Assembly: GCA_037953625.1 (NCBI GenBank)
Contig: CM075651.1
Coordinates: 110,299,001-110,363,000 of the forward strand
Reading direction: 5' to 3'
Origin: Crotalaria pallida
Lineage: Eukaryota; Streptophyta; Magnoliopsida; Fabales; Fabaceae
Length of the DNA stretch: 64,000 nucleotides
The notes beneath the pieces are model-generated. The model was given only the letters and a program-made list of their open reading frames with translations, was not told where the DNA came from and made no database searches. Every line of letters starts with the position of its first letter. The first letter of the stretch is position 1. Made by a program: the position numbers and the translations under genes. Positions 1 through 12,370 of the stretch are shown here, in pieces.

Positions 1-3000
1 ACGATTCCCTGTACACCATGCGTGAGATGCATCACACATATATTAATCATCACATCATACACATGGCGGCCACACCGTTCCATGCCTTCATATAGCGGCC
101 ACACCGTACTATATGGAATCACATACATATGGCGGCCACACCGTTCCACATGTCTTCGTATAGCGGCCACACCGTTCTATACGAAATCCCATAACACTTA
201 CCCCACATATGGCGGCCACACCATTCCACATGTCTTCGTATAGTGGCCACACCGTACTATACGGAATCTTTTAAGCATAATGACTTCTTGCAGGAGTTAA
301 TCCATAACATATGGAAATTAGGGTGACCCACTTATCCATCGTTCACATATCCGAATCAGAGCAACAAGCCCTAACGCATTTGGATTGAGTCCTCAAGCGT
401 CACCACTCTTACATTATCGTTAATACTCCTTAAGTCATTATCTATTTATGGTCCAAGGTATTAGACTTACTCCACTTATCATCATGAGGTAATAACTTCT
501 TTCTAATGTCCTTTAAGCCAAAAACTTCTTATATTCTAAGACATTAATTACCAAGTAACATATACATGCTTTACCAAACCTTGCTCAGCATCAAACCCAG
601 GTCATGAATTATTAAACACATTCTTTTCCTTAGAGTAATCATGATCGTTTAAACCCCAAAGAAAACATGATGATTACTCCATAAATCATGCCTCATTAGT
701 CAATTTATTAATACTCAGAGAATTGTTCATTAATCATATACCATTGTCATACTCAAGACACGATTTATTATGCATATACAACCATCATGCACTGATCATA
801 AATTATTCATCATATTCCAGAAGACATTATTAAACCAATTAGAATCACAACAAAGTTTCAAGATAATCCTTAATAATTTGAATGAGTAATGATTTTCCTT
901 TGCTAACATGTTAACATCATACCTAGCCATTTAGATACCAAAGTAATAGATAAGTAAAACTTTTAAGGATAGTAGAGTAATTAAATCAATCATTCCTTGC
1001 AACCCTTCTTTAGTTCAATTAAACTTAACTTAGTTGAAAATGGTATGCTTTAGCATTCTGATCAAAAAGACTCGAGTATAATTTAAAAGACTCGAGTAGT
1101 TCTTTAAATTGTCCAGTAAACTCGAGTAGTTCTTGGAAAGACTCGAGTAGTTCTTTAACTTCCAGAAAGTTCTTGTTTCTTATTTTCTTAAAATACTCGA
1201 GTCGTTCATGATTCACTCGAGTCGTTCATCAACCCAGAAGACTCGAGTGATTCATGCAGGACTCGAGTGGTTCATCTGGCAAGTTCTTTGGTGCATCAGC
1301 CAATACTTGAGTCCTGAGTCAGAGACTCGAGTGTTGGTGCCTACCAGGTGCACTGGTGCGTCCAAAAGACTCGAGTCTCGAGTCAAATACTCGAGTATTG
1401 ACAGTCAGACTGCACTAGAATTTGAGCTTTAACATACCAATTTCAATTCCAATCAAGTTTAACTAAAACCAATGCTCAACAGAGCTATCATAATGCATAA
1501 CAAACATGTTCTAATACAGATTTAACATCTTAACACATTGAATTGAATTTGAGCACCAATTATGCATAAAATCACTATTTCAACAACCCAACATGCCAAA
1601 TTCAATTCTAAGCAATTTTTGCATGCAAACAACCTTGACACAGCTTGCATACAACATATAGGACTTGCTCCATACTTGTTCAATGTTCATAACATAGCTT
1701 ATCAACCCATACCACATTGTGGACATGTACTATTACCTTAACCAATTCCATGACCTTATGCTCATGATCAATATTCATTCCTTTAATCATCACTTTATAT
1801 TTTCAGCATAACAGCATTGATTCTAACAGATTCAATTCCAAATTATCAAACCTCAAAAAGTCCAAAATCAAGCATGCACATAATCAAGAATGACCTAGCT
1901 TCATCCCAAGGCAATTCCTTAATATAATTCAGTCAGTATTCATGAATTCCTTTTTGCTTAGTTTTATTAATTCATTTCAGTCATTAATCAAATTATTCAT
2001 CAAGTGACCAAGTGAATGTCTGGACCTGCAAGTCCAGCAATCATGTCTTGGTTCAAACCACATACATACAGATATAAAATTCACAATCCATAATCCTAGC
2101 AATATGAACGACTTCTCCCATACCTTGGACAAATGGACAATACTTAGACAATTTCCAAAACACCCTAGAACAACAGCTACCACCAAAGCAGCACAAATCA
2201 CTTTCAACCACCAAAGAGCAAAACAGTGTGAGCAGAGTCCAAAGACCACGTTGTTTGAGTGAGTAATCGTGCACAAAAATTGGGGAAAAAGGTTAGAATC
2301 TACTCTCTGCAACATGCATGAGAGATTAAAACCATATTGGAATCAAGAGGGTTCATGAGCTTACCACAATTGAGGATCAAAGTGAGCTCCAAGAACCAGT
2401 TGACAGCAACCAAACCCCCACTTTTGAGCTTCGATTCTTCAAACACTCAAACTCTCAGCTCACAATTTTGGTGTCTATACAAAGCTCTAGATGTGAGCTT
2501 CGTATTGGTGTATGATTTGTGTATCAATTCTCAAGAACAAGAGAGAATGGAATCAAAGAACTCAGGAACCCTAACTTCGAATTCCAGAACAAAAATGGCA
2601 AAAATGGTTGATCTTCATCAACAAGTGAGTTTAAATACTCGAATTCACAGCTCATGCAGGTCGACACGAAGCTATGGTCCTGTCCCTGAGTTGATAACGT
2701 GTCAACTCGTGAGGTATTCGAGTGAGTGACTCACCAAACGCACTAACTCGTGTAACACTGTGTAAAATACTCGAATATTTTCAGAAACACTCGAGTCTTT
2801 TAGCTAAAATATTAAAAATAAATATTTTTATTTCCTTTTTATCCAAAATTTTCCCATTATTATTTTTAAGTCCTAAAACAGGGACTACTATGTAAAAACA
2901 TTATTTTCATATGTTAATGATTTTCCAATCCTTTTCATGCATAATAAATCATTAAAAATCAAGGATATTAATAAAATAATTAATTAAAAATAAACCTTTA

Positions 3001-3045
3001 TAATTAATTTTCATTAATCAGGATTTAAAAATTTGGGGTGTTACA
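1..3045 (-). repeat. LTR of gypsy element A (element 3' LTR, cut by window start)
   Basis: This segment matches 5864-8907 almost base for base, so the two are the LTRs of one element. It ends in TGTTACA, the complement of an LTR beginning TGTAAC, and is followed by a polypurine tract on the minus strand. It contains the hairpin array (63-265) and the ACTCGAGT palindrome clusters (about 1070-1400, 2770-2800). The short open frames inside it (such as 2337-2729) recur in every A LTR copy, antisense to the element, and are not genes. Confidence 0.9.
63..265 (-). repeat. Hairpin array in left A LTR
   Basis: Six units share the core CGGCCACACCG or a one-base variant. Each core is flanked by short arms that are complementary to each other and differ between units. 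It is the counterpart of the fuller array at 5664-6126. Confidence 0.75.
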
Positions 3046-3062
3046 ATACTCCCCCACTTAAA
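3046..3062 (-). other. Polypurine tract of element A
   Basis: On the minus strand this reads AAGTGGGGGAGTAT directly before the LTR start TGTAACACCCC, preceded by a GAATTTCGGGACGAAATTCC box. This tract is typical of plant gypsy elements of the Tekay/Del type and primes plus-strand DNA synthesis. It fixes the minus orientation of element A. Confidence 0.85.
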
Positions 3063-3939
3063 AGGAATTTCGTCCCGAAATTCATTCTTAAAAATTCTAC
3101 ATTTTCAAAATCATATAAAAGATTATTATTATTTTTCAAAATAACATTAGGGAGATTTCTCCCCCACTTTAAAAGGAGTTCCTTTTAACTTTTCAAACTT
3201 TTTAGCTCAAAATACTTCATAAGAAAAATCTCTTGAATAAAACTTTTGCTTCCAACGCGTATAAATATCCTTTCTTACCAAAAAGGTTTTTCCTTAAACT
3301 TCTTCAAAATTATTTTACAATTAGTTGGATTGAAAACTTTTGACTAACTTTTCCAAATTAAATACATATCTTAAACTGAAACATTTCCCAATAAACTTTT
3401 GGAAGAACAACTTTTTCTGAAAAACATGTTTCACTACACAACCCTAAATTAAAACATTTTGCAACAAATTTTTCGATGGAAAAACTTTTCCCGCTGCGCA
3501 CTCTGATCACTCACGCACGATTAACGAATCATTTATATGACTTTATTCCTTAATGGTTGTAAACATTAGGGTGATCAGTCCTAATATTCAGACCATTAAT
3601 AATAAAATCATCCCTTACAGATATAACCTTTCGCAAGAAAGGTCATACGACATATCTTTAGGTTAGATGAACTTAAAGATAGAGTATTTGTCACCATCAG
3701 ATTTAGCTAGATAGCCAAGCGCTAGAGATATTTCCGTTGGGGAGACAAAGATTTGTCCTATCCCGGTGGTTATTAATCTCTCTAGTCTCAACTAGCCTTT
3801 CTATTTCCCATAGTGTCCACAGATATTTATCAAATCCAACTGTGATAAAGGCTTCGATCACAGAAATTCGGGTCAAAATGATATCTAGATCTTCAAATTA
3901 TCGAACGGTTCAATTAACGTACTCGAAAGAAATAGCTGA
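3063..3939 (-). other. Non-coding interior of element A where pol would lie
   Basis: This stretch lies between the polypurine tract and the truncated gag. I find no protease, reverse transcriptase, RNase H or integrase motif on either strand. An autonomous relative would have about 4 kb of pol here, so element A must depend on enzymes supplied elsewhere. Confidence 0.6.
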
Positions 3940-4992
3940 CTACGTTAATTTAGAAAAAGACAACCTAAGGGTTTTACCTCGCTTGCCTTGCTTGCTACCC
4001 GATCCTTTCTTGCTTTTATTCTCTGAACAGTCTGGCGAATAGTGTCCCGGCTTCCTGCAGTTGAAGCAGATGATTCCCTTGGGTACACCACAGCTTGATC
4101 CGAAGTGATGTGTCCCACACCTTTCACATTGAGGAGGGCATGTGATTTCTTTACCCTTTCCTTTCTGATTATCATTCTTCGATTGAGATTTTCCTAATCC
4201 CAATCTATACAGCTCTGGCTCCTCAGATTGTTCTTTTTCCATGGTTAATTGTTTTTCTTCCTCCTCCAACCGAGTTCTCATTTCCTCAATCTTTCACTTC
4301 TTCTTAATCCAGACATTCTTTTCATAAACCTCCTTTGCTTTCATATCATCCTCATAGATTCTGCACATGTTTACCAACATCGGGAAATTCCATATTCCCT
4401 GATAACTGATTCCTGGCTTCAGATCCGGGCGTAGACCATTCTCGAATTTTACACATTTTGATCTTTCATCTTGATGGTTCTGGTAGTAGGGAGAATACTT
4501 CATCAATTCTTCAAACTTTGCAGCGTACTCTCCAACATCCATTTCCCCTTGCTTTAATTCCAAAAATTCAACTTCCTTCTTTCTCCTTATATCCTCTGGG
4601 AAGTACTTTTCTAAGAACTTTTCTTTAAACACCTCCCAAGTGATGTGCCGATCCTCGGCTTCCAATAACTGCTTGGCGTGATCCCACCAAGTTTCTGCCT
4701 TATCATTCAGCATATAAGTCGCATATACCACCTTTTGTGCATCGGAACAACCCATAGACCGAAAGATTTTCTGAACTTCTTGCAACCATTTTTGAGCTCC
4801 CTCTGGATTATATCCTCCTTCGAACTTAGGGGGATTGCAACTACGAAATTTTGTGAGTCCTCCAAACTCAGCAGGTTCAGCATAGCATTGACGCGGTTGA
4901 TTCGCTTGTGATTGATGCTGCTGCATATTCTCTAATACAGCAGTGATCCTTTCCAATATATCATTCGTATGGTTTCGGTTCCTCGTTGCCAT
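3940..4992 (-). pseudogene. gag: Gag polyprotein of element A, with an in-frame stop
   Basis: The frame starts at a Met (MATRNRNH) at 4992 and reads through a typical plant gypsy Gag: the retrotransposon gag region with AETWWDH, FKEKFLEKYFP and LKQGEMDVGEYAAKFEEL lies at about residues 60-200. The zinc knuckle CFNCRKPGHYSPDC (C-x2-C-x4-H-x4-C) lies near the end, after a second Cys/His cluster CERCGTHHFGSSC. Gag would coat the element RNA and form the cytoplasmic particle. A TGA at 4294-4296 splits the frame; the same frame resumes at once, so this is one substitution and not a frameshift. The frame then ends about 30 residues after the knuckle without entering a protease. Gag is the only protein this element could have encoded. 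Confidence 0.85.
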
Positions 4993-5085
4993 GATAGACC
5001 TGCACTCATAAAAACTTAGGTCAAAGTCACACAACTTATTGAGTATGGAAAGGACCATACTCCACAGCCGAGAGTTGGAACCATT

Positions 5086-5097
5086 GCTCTGATACCA
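5086..5097 (-). other. Primer binding site of element A (tRNA-iMet type)
   Basis: The minus strand reads TGGTATCAGAGC, the complement of the 3' end of plant initiator tRNA-Met. It lies a few bases inside the LTR that ends at 5102. Confidence 0.9.
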
Positions 5098-5663
5098 TAT
5101 TTGTAACATCCCAAAATCCAGTCCATTGAAAAATACGAGTTAACAAAAACTTTTTCATAATGAAAGTGTGAAAACCAAAAGTACTTTTCATAAGAGTGAT
5201 ATTTCCTTTACAAAATATTCTGAGTGTAAACTACTTATATAATACAAACTCCCAAAAACCCCTTTTTACACCCAGAGCATTGGACTTCACAACTCGATCC
5301 TTCTGCAAAAGGATTCGGATGACGAGACGTCATCCTGGCTGCTTCTTCTAGACACCTCCACTCCTACAGGAGTGACTTCAGTCCTGTCCTTTGAAAGAAC
5401 CTACCACCACAAACATGGTAGATGAGAGTAAGTCACTTGTCATATCGCCTAAGCAGATTATATGATTGGTCAAACACAATCATTACAGATATCATTTCAA
5501 CATAATAAATGCATGCCCAAGAGTCTTATTAAACAACATTGGCTAAAACCATTAATCTCTCATGCTATGCATGCACGTCTCTCAAATCATTTCTCCATAA
5601 TCAACTCTTCCAGAAAACAACACTCTAGGATAGGCAATCGTGCGCTCGATGTTTCTACAACCT

Positions 5664-6126
5664 GTATAGCGGCCACACCGTTCTATACTAGAACCCCATC
5701 AACCACGATCTTAAAATGATACAAGGGGATGATCCCTCAACCATTGTCCACCAATAGTTCTAGGTCCTTGTCATTTCTACGGTGGCGGCCACACCGTTCC
5801 AACCGTCTCATGTAGCAGCCACACCGTACTACATGGTTTCCAATCCCGCATGCACCTCACTGAACGATTCCCTGTACACCATGCATGAGATGCATCACAC
5901 ATATATTAATCATCACATCATACACATGGCGGCCACACCGTTCCATGCCTTCATATAGCGACCACACCGTACTATATGGAATCACATACATATGGCGGCC
6001 ACACCGTTCCACATGTCTTCGTATAGCGGCCACACCGTTCTATACGGAATCCCATAACACTTACCCCACATATGGCGGCCACACCGTTCCACATGTCTTC
6101 GTATAGCGGCCACACCGTACTATACG
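5664..6126 (-). repeat. Nine-unit covarying hairpin array in right A LTR
   Basis: Nine hairpins share the inner stem-loop CGG-CCACA-CCG or a one-base variant. Outer arms differ between units but stay complementary: GTATAG/CTATAC, CATGTAG/CTACATG, CATGG/CCATG, CATATAG/CTATATG, CGTATAG/CTATACG. Two further units have arms with one mismatch or bulge. The array lies about 0.55-1.0 kb before the LTR end, so in an element transcript it would probably fall in the 5' leader ahead of the primer binding site. Confidence 0.8.
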
Positions 6127-6937
6127 GAATCTTTTAAGCATAATGACTTCTTGCAGGAGTTAATCCATAACATATGGAAATTAGGGTGACCCACTTATCC
6201 AACGTTCACATATCCGAATCAGAGCAACAAGCCCTAACACATTTGGATTGAGTCCTCAAGCGTCACCACTCTTACATTATCGTTAATACTCCTTAAGTCA
6301 TTGTCTATTTATGGTCCAAGGTATTAGACTTACTCCACTCATCATCATGAGGTAATAACTTCTTTCTAATGTTCTTTAAGCCAAAAACTTATTATATTCT
6401 AAGACATTAATTACCAAGTAACATATACATGCTTTACCAAACCCTTCTCAGCATCAAACCCAGGTCATGAATTATTAAACACATTCTTTTCCTTAGAGTA
6501 ATCATGATCGTTTAAACCCCAAAGAAAACATGATGATTACTCCATAATTCATGCCTCATTAGTCAATTTATTAATACTCAGAGAATTGTTCATTAATCAT
6601 ATACCATTGTCATACTCAAGACACGATTTATTATGCATATACAACCATCATGCACTGATCATAAATTATTCATCATATTCCAGAAGACATTATTAAACCA
6701 ATTAGAATCACAACAAAGTTTCAAGATAATCCTTAATAATTTGAATGAGTAATGATTTTCCTTTGCTAACATGTTAACATCATACCTAGCCATTTAGATA
6801 CCAAAGTAATAGATAAGTAAAACTTTTAAGGATAGTAGAGTAATTAAATCAATCATTCCTTGCAACCCTTCTTTAGTTCAATTAAACTTAAATTAGTTGA
6901 AAATGGTATGCTTTAGCATTCTGATAAAAAAGACTCG

Positions 6938-7262
6938 AGTATAATTTAAAAGACTCGAGTAGTTCTTTAAATTGTCCAGTAAACTCGAGTAGTTCTTGGA
7001 AAGACTCGAGTAGTTCTTTAACTTCCAGAAAGTTCTTGTTTCCTATTTTCTTAAAATACTCGAGTCGTTCATGATTCACTCGAGTCGTTCATCAACCCAG
7101 AAGACTCGAGTGATTCATGCAGGACTCGAGTGGTTCATCTAACAAGTTCTTTGGTGCATCAGCCAATACTTGAGTCCTGAGTCAGAGACTCGAGTGTTGG
7201 TGCCTACCAGGTGCACTGGTGCGTCCAAAAGACTCGAGTCTCGAGTCAAATACTCGAGTATT
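6938..7262. repeat. Second ACTCGAGT palindrome cluster in A LTR
   Basis: Roughly a dozen copies of the 8-bp palindrome ACTCGAGT or close variants are packed here, many starting 20-21 bp apart. The same cluster is at about 1070-1400 in the left LTR. It lies downstream of the TATA-like box in element orientation, so it would be transcribed. Confidence 0.75.
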
Positions 7263-8491
7263 GATAGTCAGACTGCACTAGAATTTGAGCTTTAACATAC
7301 CAATTTCAATTCCAATCAAGTTTAACTAAAACCAATGCTCAACAGAGCTATCATAATGCATAACAAACATGTTCTAATACAGATTTAACATCTTAACACA
7401 TTGAATTGAATTTGAGCACCAATTATCATAAAATCACTATTTCAACAACCCAACATGCCAAATTCAATTCTAAGCAATTTTAGCATGCAAACAACCTTGA
7501 CACAGCTTGCATACAACATATAGGACTTGCTCCATACTTGTTCAATGTTCATAACATAGCTTATCAACCCATACCACATTGTGGACATGTACTATTACCT
7601 TAACCAATTCCATGACCTTATGCTCATGATCAATATTCATTCCTTTAATCATCACTTTATATTTTCAGCATAACAACATTGATTCTAACAGATTCAATTC
7701 CAAATTATCAAACATCAAAAAGTCCAAAATCAAGCATGCACATAATCAAGAATGACCTAGCTTCATCCCAAGGCAATTCCTTAATATAATTCAGTCAATA
7801 TTCATGAATTCCTTTTTGCTTAGTTTTATTAATTCATTTCAGTCATTAATCAAATTATTCATCAAGTGACCAAGTGAATGTCTGAACCTCCAAGTCCAGC
7901 AATCATGTCTTGGTTCAAACCACATACATACACATATAAAATTCACAATCCATAATCCTAGCAATATGAACGACTTCTCCCATACCTTGGACAAATGGAC
8001 AATACTTAGACAATTTCCAAAACACCCTAGAACAACAGCTACCACCAAACCAGCACAAATCACTTTCAGCCACCAAAGAGCAAAACAGTGTGAGCAGAGT
8101 CCAAAGACCACGTTGTTTGAGTGAGTAATCGTGCACAAAAATTGGGGAAAAAGGTTAGAATCTACTCTCTGCAACATGCATGAGAGATTAAAACCAAATT
8201 GAAATCAAGAGGGTTCATGAGCTTACCACAATTGAGGATCAAAGTGAGCTCCAAGAACCAGTTGACAGCAACCAAACCCCCACTTTTGAGCTTCGATTCT
8301 TCAAACACTCAAACTCTCAGCTCACAATTTTGGTGTCTATACAAAGCTCTAGATGTGAGCTTCGTATTGGTGTATGATTTGTGTATCAATTGTCAAGAAC
8401 AAGAGAGAATCGAATCAAAGAACTCAGGAACCCTAACTTCGAATTCCAGAACAAAAATGGCAAAAATGGTTGATCTTCATCAACAAGTGAG

Positions 8492-8499
8492 TTTAAATA
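8492..8499 (-). promoter_or_regulatory. TATA-like box of A LTR
   Basis: The minus strand reads TATTTAAA about 410 bp into the LTR. It lies 132 bp downstream of the nearer ACTCGAGT of the pair at 8631-8658. LTRs E and F have the same spacing, which supports the call. Confidence 0.5.
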
Positions 8500-8630
8500 C
8501 TCGAATTCACAGCTCATGCAGGTCGACACGAAGCTATGGTCGTGTCCCTGAGTTGATAACGTGTCAACTCGTGAGGTATTCGAGTGAGTGACTCACCAAA
8601 CGCACTAACTCGTGCAACACTGTGTAAAAT

Positions 8631-8658
8631 ACTCGAGTATTTTCAGAAACACTCGAGT
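8631..8658. promoter_or_regulatory. ACTCGAGT palindrome pair upstream of A TATA-like box
   Basis: Perfect 8-bp palindromes at 8631-8638 and 8651-8658 start 20 bp apart, about two helical turns. Position and spacing match the promoter-proximal pairs in LTRs E and F. Confidence 0.6.
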
Positions 8659-8907
8659 CTTTTAGCTAAAATATTAAAAATAAATATTTTTATTTCCTTT
8701 TTATCCAAAATCTTCCCATTATTATTTTTAAGTCCTAAAACAGGGACTACTATGTAAAAACATTATTTTCATATGTTAATGATTTTCCAATCCTTTTCAT
8801 GCATAATAAATCATTAAAAATCAAGGATATTAATAAAATAATTAATTACAAATAAACCTTTATAATTAATTTTCATTAATCAGGATTTAAAAATTTGGGG
8901 TGTTACA

Positions 8908-10435
8908 CACAATCGCCGTAACATGCCTATTGATAATTTTAAATAATCGATTTGCGTCAGTTTAAACTGTCGCTAAAACATTGGATGAATTTTAAAAAAA
9001 TTATATATATATTTGCTTTAAACCATCCTTCCACCCCTATATCCTATTCTACCTAAATCTCCTTCTCTGTTATATCAAATCATATTAGCATTATATCATT
9101 AAAATTTACTGAAGGAATTTAAATTAAAAAGATTGTGCTTGCAAACCAAACTTCCACTGAAATCAATTGAGACCTCCCATAATCTTGTCCAACGGCAAGG
9201 AAAAATTAACAGAAAATCATAAGCCAATATTTAATTGTAAAGGATATATTTAATTGTAAGGGCCAAAAAACTAAATATTTCATTCCAAATACTTGCATCA
9301 AATTTCTCGGAACACTGAAAGCATGACTAAGAGAACATAAATTATTAAAGATCACTACTGCAAGGACCAGCAAACTAACCACTGGCTCTAGATATGTTAA
9401 GGAATGCTGGAATATATTATAGGACCAGTGACCAACCAACAATGCTACAATGAAATAACTTCCAAATATAAAAGTAAGAATCTAGTTAAACTCCATAAGA
9501 ATACCCTCAGAAGCTTGCCACTTGATTTGCAAAGCTGAACCAGGAAGTCGTTATCATCTTCCCTGATAACAATAAAAGATAATGAAATGAAAACCACAAT
9601 TTTTCTAAATAAGCTACAATAACATGTATAGATAAGTAGATCAAGGTGAATAATTATAAATCGTATGTACTAGTTACATGAATACTGATTATTTCATAAC
9701 CATCCTATTGTGCATAATTTGCGACTAAGGACTAGAACAACGGGCAAGGAATATGAAAAAAAAAACTTGAAATATGGCCATACAAACACATTTGTTAACA
9801 TTTTATGATGTACATGCATCTTCATAGAATTAAACTCCACGGGGTTTGCAAATGAGAAGGAAGTTAGCAAAAATAAGGGGAAAAATGTTCAGACTAATAG
9901 AGAAATATCCACCAAACGTAACCTCGCCATACGAATTAACCAATTCGCGACATTTTTTTCCAACGGTTATTCAGTTGAGCAGTCATTCAAAACAATTGTG
10001 GCAGAGTCAGCTTCAGAAGCAACCTTAACTGGTATTTTGTACCGTGCATAATAGACCAAACCGTAGGTACATTCCTTTATAAAATGTAAATTTATGTAAA
10101 GTGAATGAAGTGGTAGCAGGCGTAGAAGGATCATGATTGATTTGGTTATTGGAAGCTGATTAAATATTATATTTGACCTTGGGGTTATGTCTGTGACTTA
10201 GCGAGAGCAAGAGGAGCAGCAATACAATCATTGTGAGTTGTTAGCTACTTTAGACAACCACAAGAAGGGTACCACCAAGCAGATCCTTGCTCAAGTGACA
10301 TAATGCAGCCAATTACTATGAAAAGCCCATCCTAATAGCAGGTAGAAAGAGCAAAACTGTATTTTTAGTATTCTTGGAATGTCAATTTGTTATTAAAATA
10401 ACAATTCCCTACCTTCTGAATGTTGTGCAGGTAGC
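8908..10435 (-). pseudogene. 3' part of RPA70-like gene, copy 1
   Basis: Replication protein A binds single-stranded DNA in replication and repair. On the minus strand one exon runs from about 10331, after an ...ATTAG acceptor, and contains WWYPSCGC, the zinc-ribbon region of OB-fold C. Reading downstream meets a stop or frame lesion before a Cys pair. A second exon near 10070-9905 reads RYKIPVKVASEADSATF followed by a stop and then KKCRELVNSYG, matching the RPA C-terminal domain pattern. Earlier exons of the same family lie at 38725-39246 on the opposite strand. The rest is AT-rich and includes a 78-codon hydrophobic minus-strand frame at 9206-9442 that I do not recognise. The lesions recur in all three copies, so the gene was probably already dead before triplication. 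Confidence 0.65.
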
Positions 10436-11183
10436 TGTAACATCCCATTATTTCTAATACCTCTAGCAAAATAATTAAATGATTTAATATGATGTTTTAA
10501 ATATTTGAGTATCGTAATAAAATTTTGATTTTATCATTTTAATTGAAATATGTTTTCTAGTCAAAATAAGTATAAATTTGTTATCATACATTTTCCAAAA
10601 ATAAAGTAGTACTTTTATTTAGTTTAATTAACATTTTGACAGGGAGCTCAAGTGGCAAGCCTTAAAGGCATTTTTATAAATAGTTTCTTCATAAAAATAT
10701 GTTTAACTTAATATTTTGAGCCTCCCTGTAAATTTTCATAGTGTTCGGAGATTGTTTTACTGTTAGCTTCTGGACTGGTTTAATATATTACCAGTTTAAG
10801 TTATATATAATAATTTTCTACTTCAAAATTTTAAATATTATATATTATCAAGTTTAATATCAAGATTGAGAAAATATATTTACTTTTTAATTTCGATAAT
10901 TTTTCTTACGCAATAACTATCCGGAGAGAGCGGTAACTTTATTATTTTTCAATCAGTTTTGAGTAATTCAAAATACAATATTGTTTTACCTAAACGTATT
11001 TTATTTTTAGTATCATCCAACTTTTAGCTATAATCCAAAATACCTACACACATTGAGACACAAATGAAAACAAATTATTAAAATAATAATATTTTCTAGT
11101 GCTACCCATCGTCCCACCCCTGACCTTTTATATCTATAATAATATATAGTATATATTAATACCAACACATGATGCCAGCCACA

Positions 11184-11190
11184 TATAAAA
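11184..11190 (+). promoter_or_regulatory. Possible TATA box in B LTR
   Basis: TATAAAA lies about 750 bp into the LTR and is followed by a GAGA-rich stretch. It is a weak call, because the region is generally AT-rich and no palindrome pair is visible upstream. Confidence 0.3.
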
Positions 11191-12370
11191 TAAAGAGAGT
11201 ATATATTAGCAAGTGAGAGAGAGTGCGTAACAAAGAAGGGAGAGAGCGAACGGAGGGCCAAACCGGAGGGAGACGTTTTAGTTTTTTTCCAACTTCTCGG
11301 TCCAATAATTCAAAATTCAACCGTCCATTTTCAAAACCTTTTTAGGTATATAATTTCCTCAACTCCCTCTATCCATCTACCTAATTTATTTGACGATCCA
11401 TCAATATTTTTATTATCCCTATATTTTCAAATGAAGAGATGTTTTAGGGAAAAGTGATATATTTTTATTGTATAATGATATATATTTATTATTTTGACAG
11501 AAATGAATTTATTTGATATATATATTTTAATGTTATAATTAGTTTTATCATGTGTCCTTATTTAGATTCAACACGTTGTTATTGACCTTGACCATGGAGC
11601 AAGTCGCGGATGTAAACGTGGCTCTGTCGTTATTGCTAGGATTTTCAGGTAAGGGGAGACACTTTTCCACGCTTTGAGTTAGGGATAGTTAGAGTTTATA
11701 ATAGGATTTGAGTTTAATGGTTGAATCGGGTTGTGGGTAACAAAAATAACACCTGGTTTAGAGTTGGATTAGGGGTAATTAGTTTATTCTTGGTTAATTT
11801 TATATTAATTGAAGGTTTGTGATAAATCCCTGTTTGTATGTTATTAAAGTAGGAAGTGAAGAACCTTAGGAAGTTGACTTATATTAAGCACTCTGAGACA
11901 TACCTGAGTATGTCGACTGATTTGTTGTTATATGTTAATTGTTACCATTATTGTCATCTGCTGGAAATTTATTATGTGAACTAAGTGTTAAATGCGTATA
12001 ATTGTGATTAAATGCTAAAGGTGGGATATATTGATTTGGGATATATTGATTAATGCTGGATATTAGATGGTGGAAATGGCTAATTAATTATAGGGATAAT
12101 TAAGAAATAGAAAAGGAAAAAAAAAGGGAAACACGAATGATAATGTGTATAATGTGAATTAATAACGAAAAGGGTAATTATGGTTAGAATGGGGTAAGAG
12201 CACTAAAGCTTAGAATGAAATTGAAAGGAAGTTAGATATTGAATGTACTAGTTATGAGTGCCTACAATGGAACTATGTTGATAATGTGAGAAAGGTCCGC
12301 CTATCTAGGTGTGTGTATATAGAAATGTGAAAAGATGAAATTATGATGTGTATGATGGTGTATGTATATA

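Larger units (their letters stand above)
5102..8907 (-). repeat. LTR of gypsy element A (element 5' LTR), 3806 bp
   Basis: The LTR is bounded by TGTAACATCC at 5102 and TGTTACA at 8907, so it has TG...CA ends. It is the complete twin of the partial LTR at 1-3045, with scattered single-base differences. Read in element orientation it holds an ACTCGAGT pair, a TATA-like box, a second dense ACTCGAGT cluster (about 6938-7262) and then a hairpin array. The host base run after it is CACAATCGCC; the other target-site copy lies outside the window. Confidence 0.92.

Noticed and set aside
1..265. CRISPR-like look of regularly spaced repeats in A LTRs
   Set aside because: The repeats vary in spacing, lie in a plant LTR and have covarying flanks; there are no cas genes and the context is eukaryotic.
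8199..8591. 130-codon open frame present in all A LTR copies (also 2337, 13485, 18932)
   Set aside because: It is antisense to the element inside the LTR, has no recognisable domain, and its repetition follows from the LTR being repeated. It overlaps the promoter region of the element.
9206..9442. 78-codon hydrophobic minus-strand frame, kept in three copies (14492, 19937)
   Set aside because: The sequence around it looks exon-like, but I cannot link it to a family and the three copies are recent duplicates, so conservation carries no weight. Left as unknown within the RPA 3' region.
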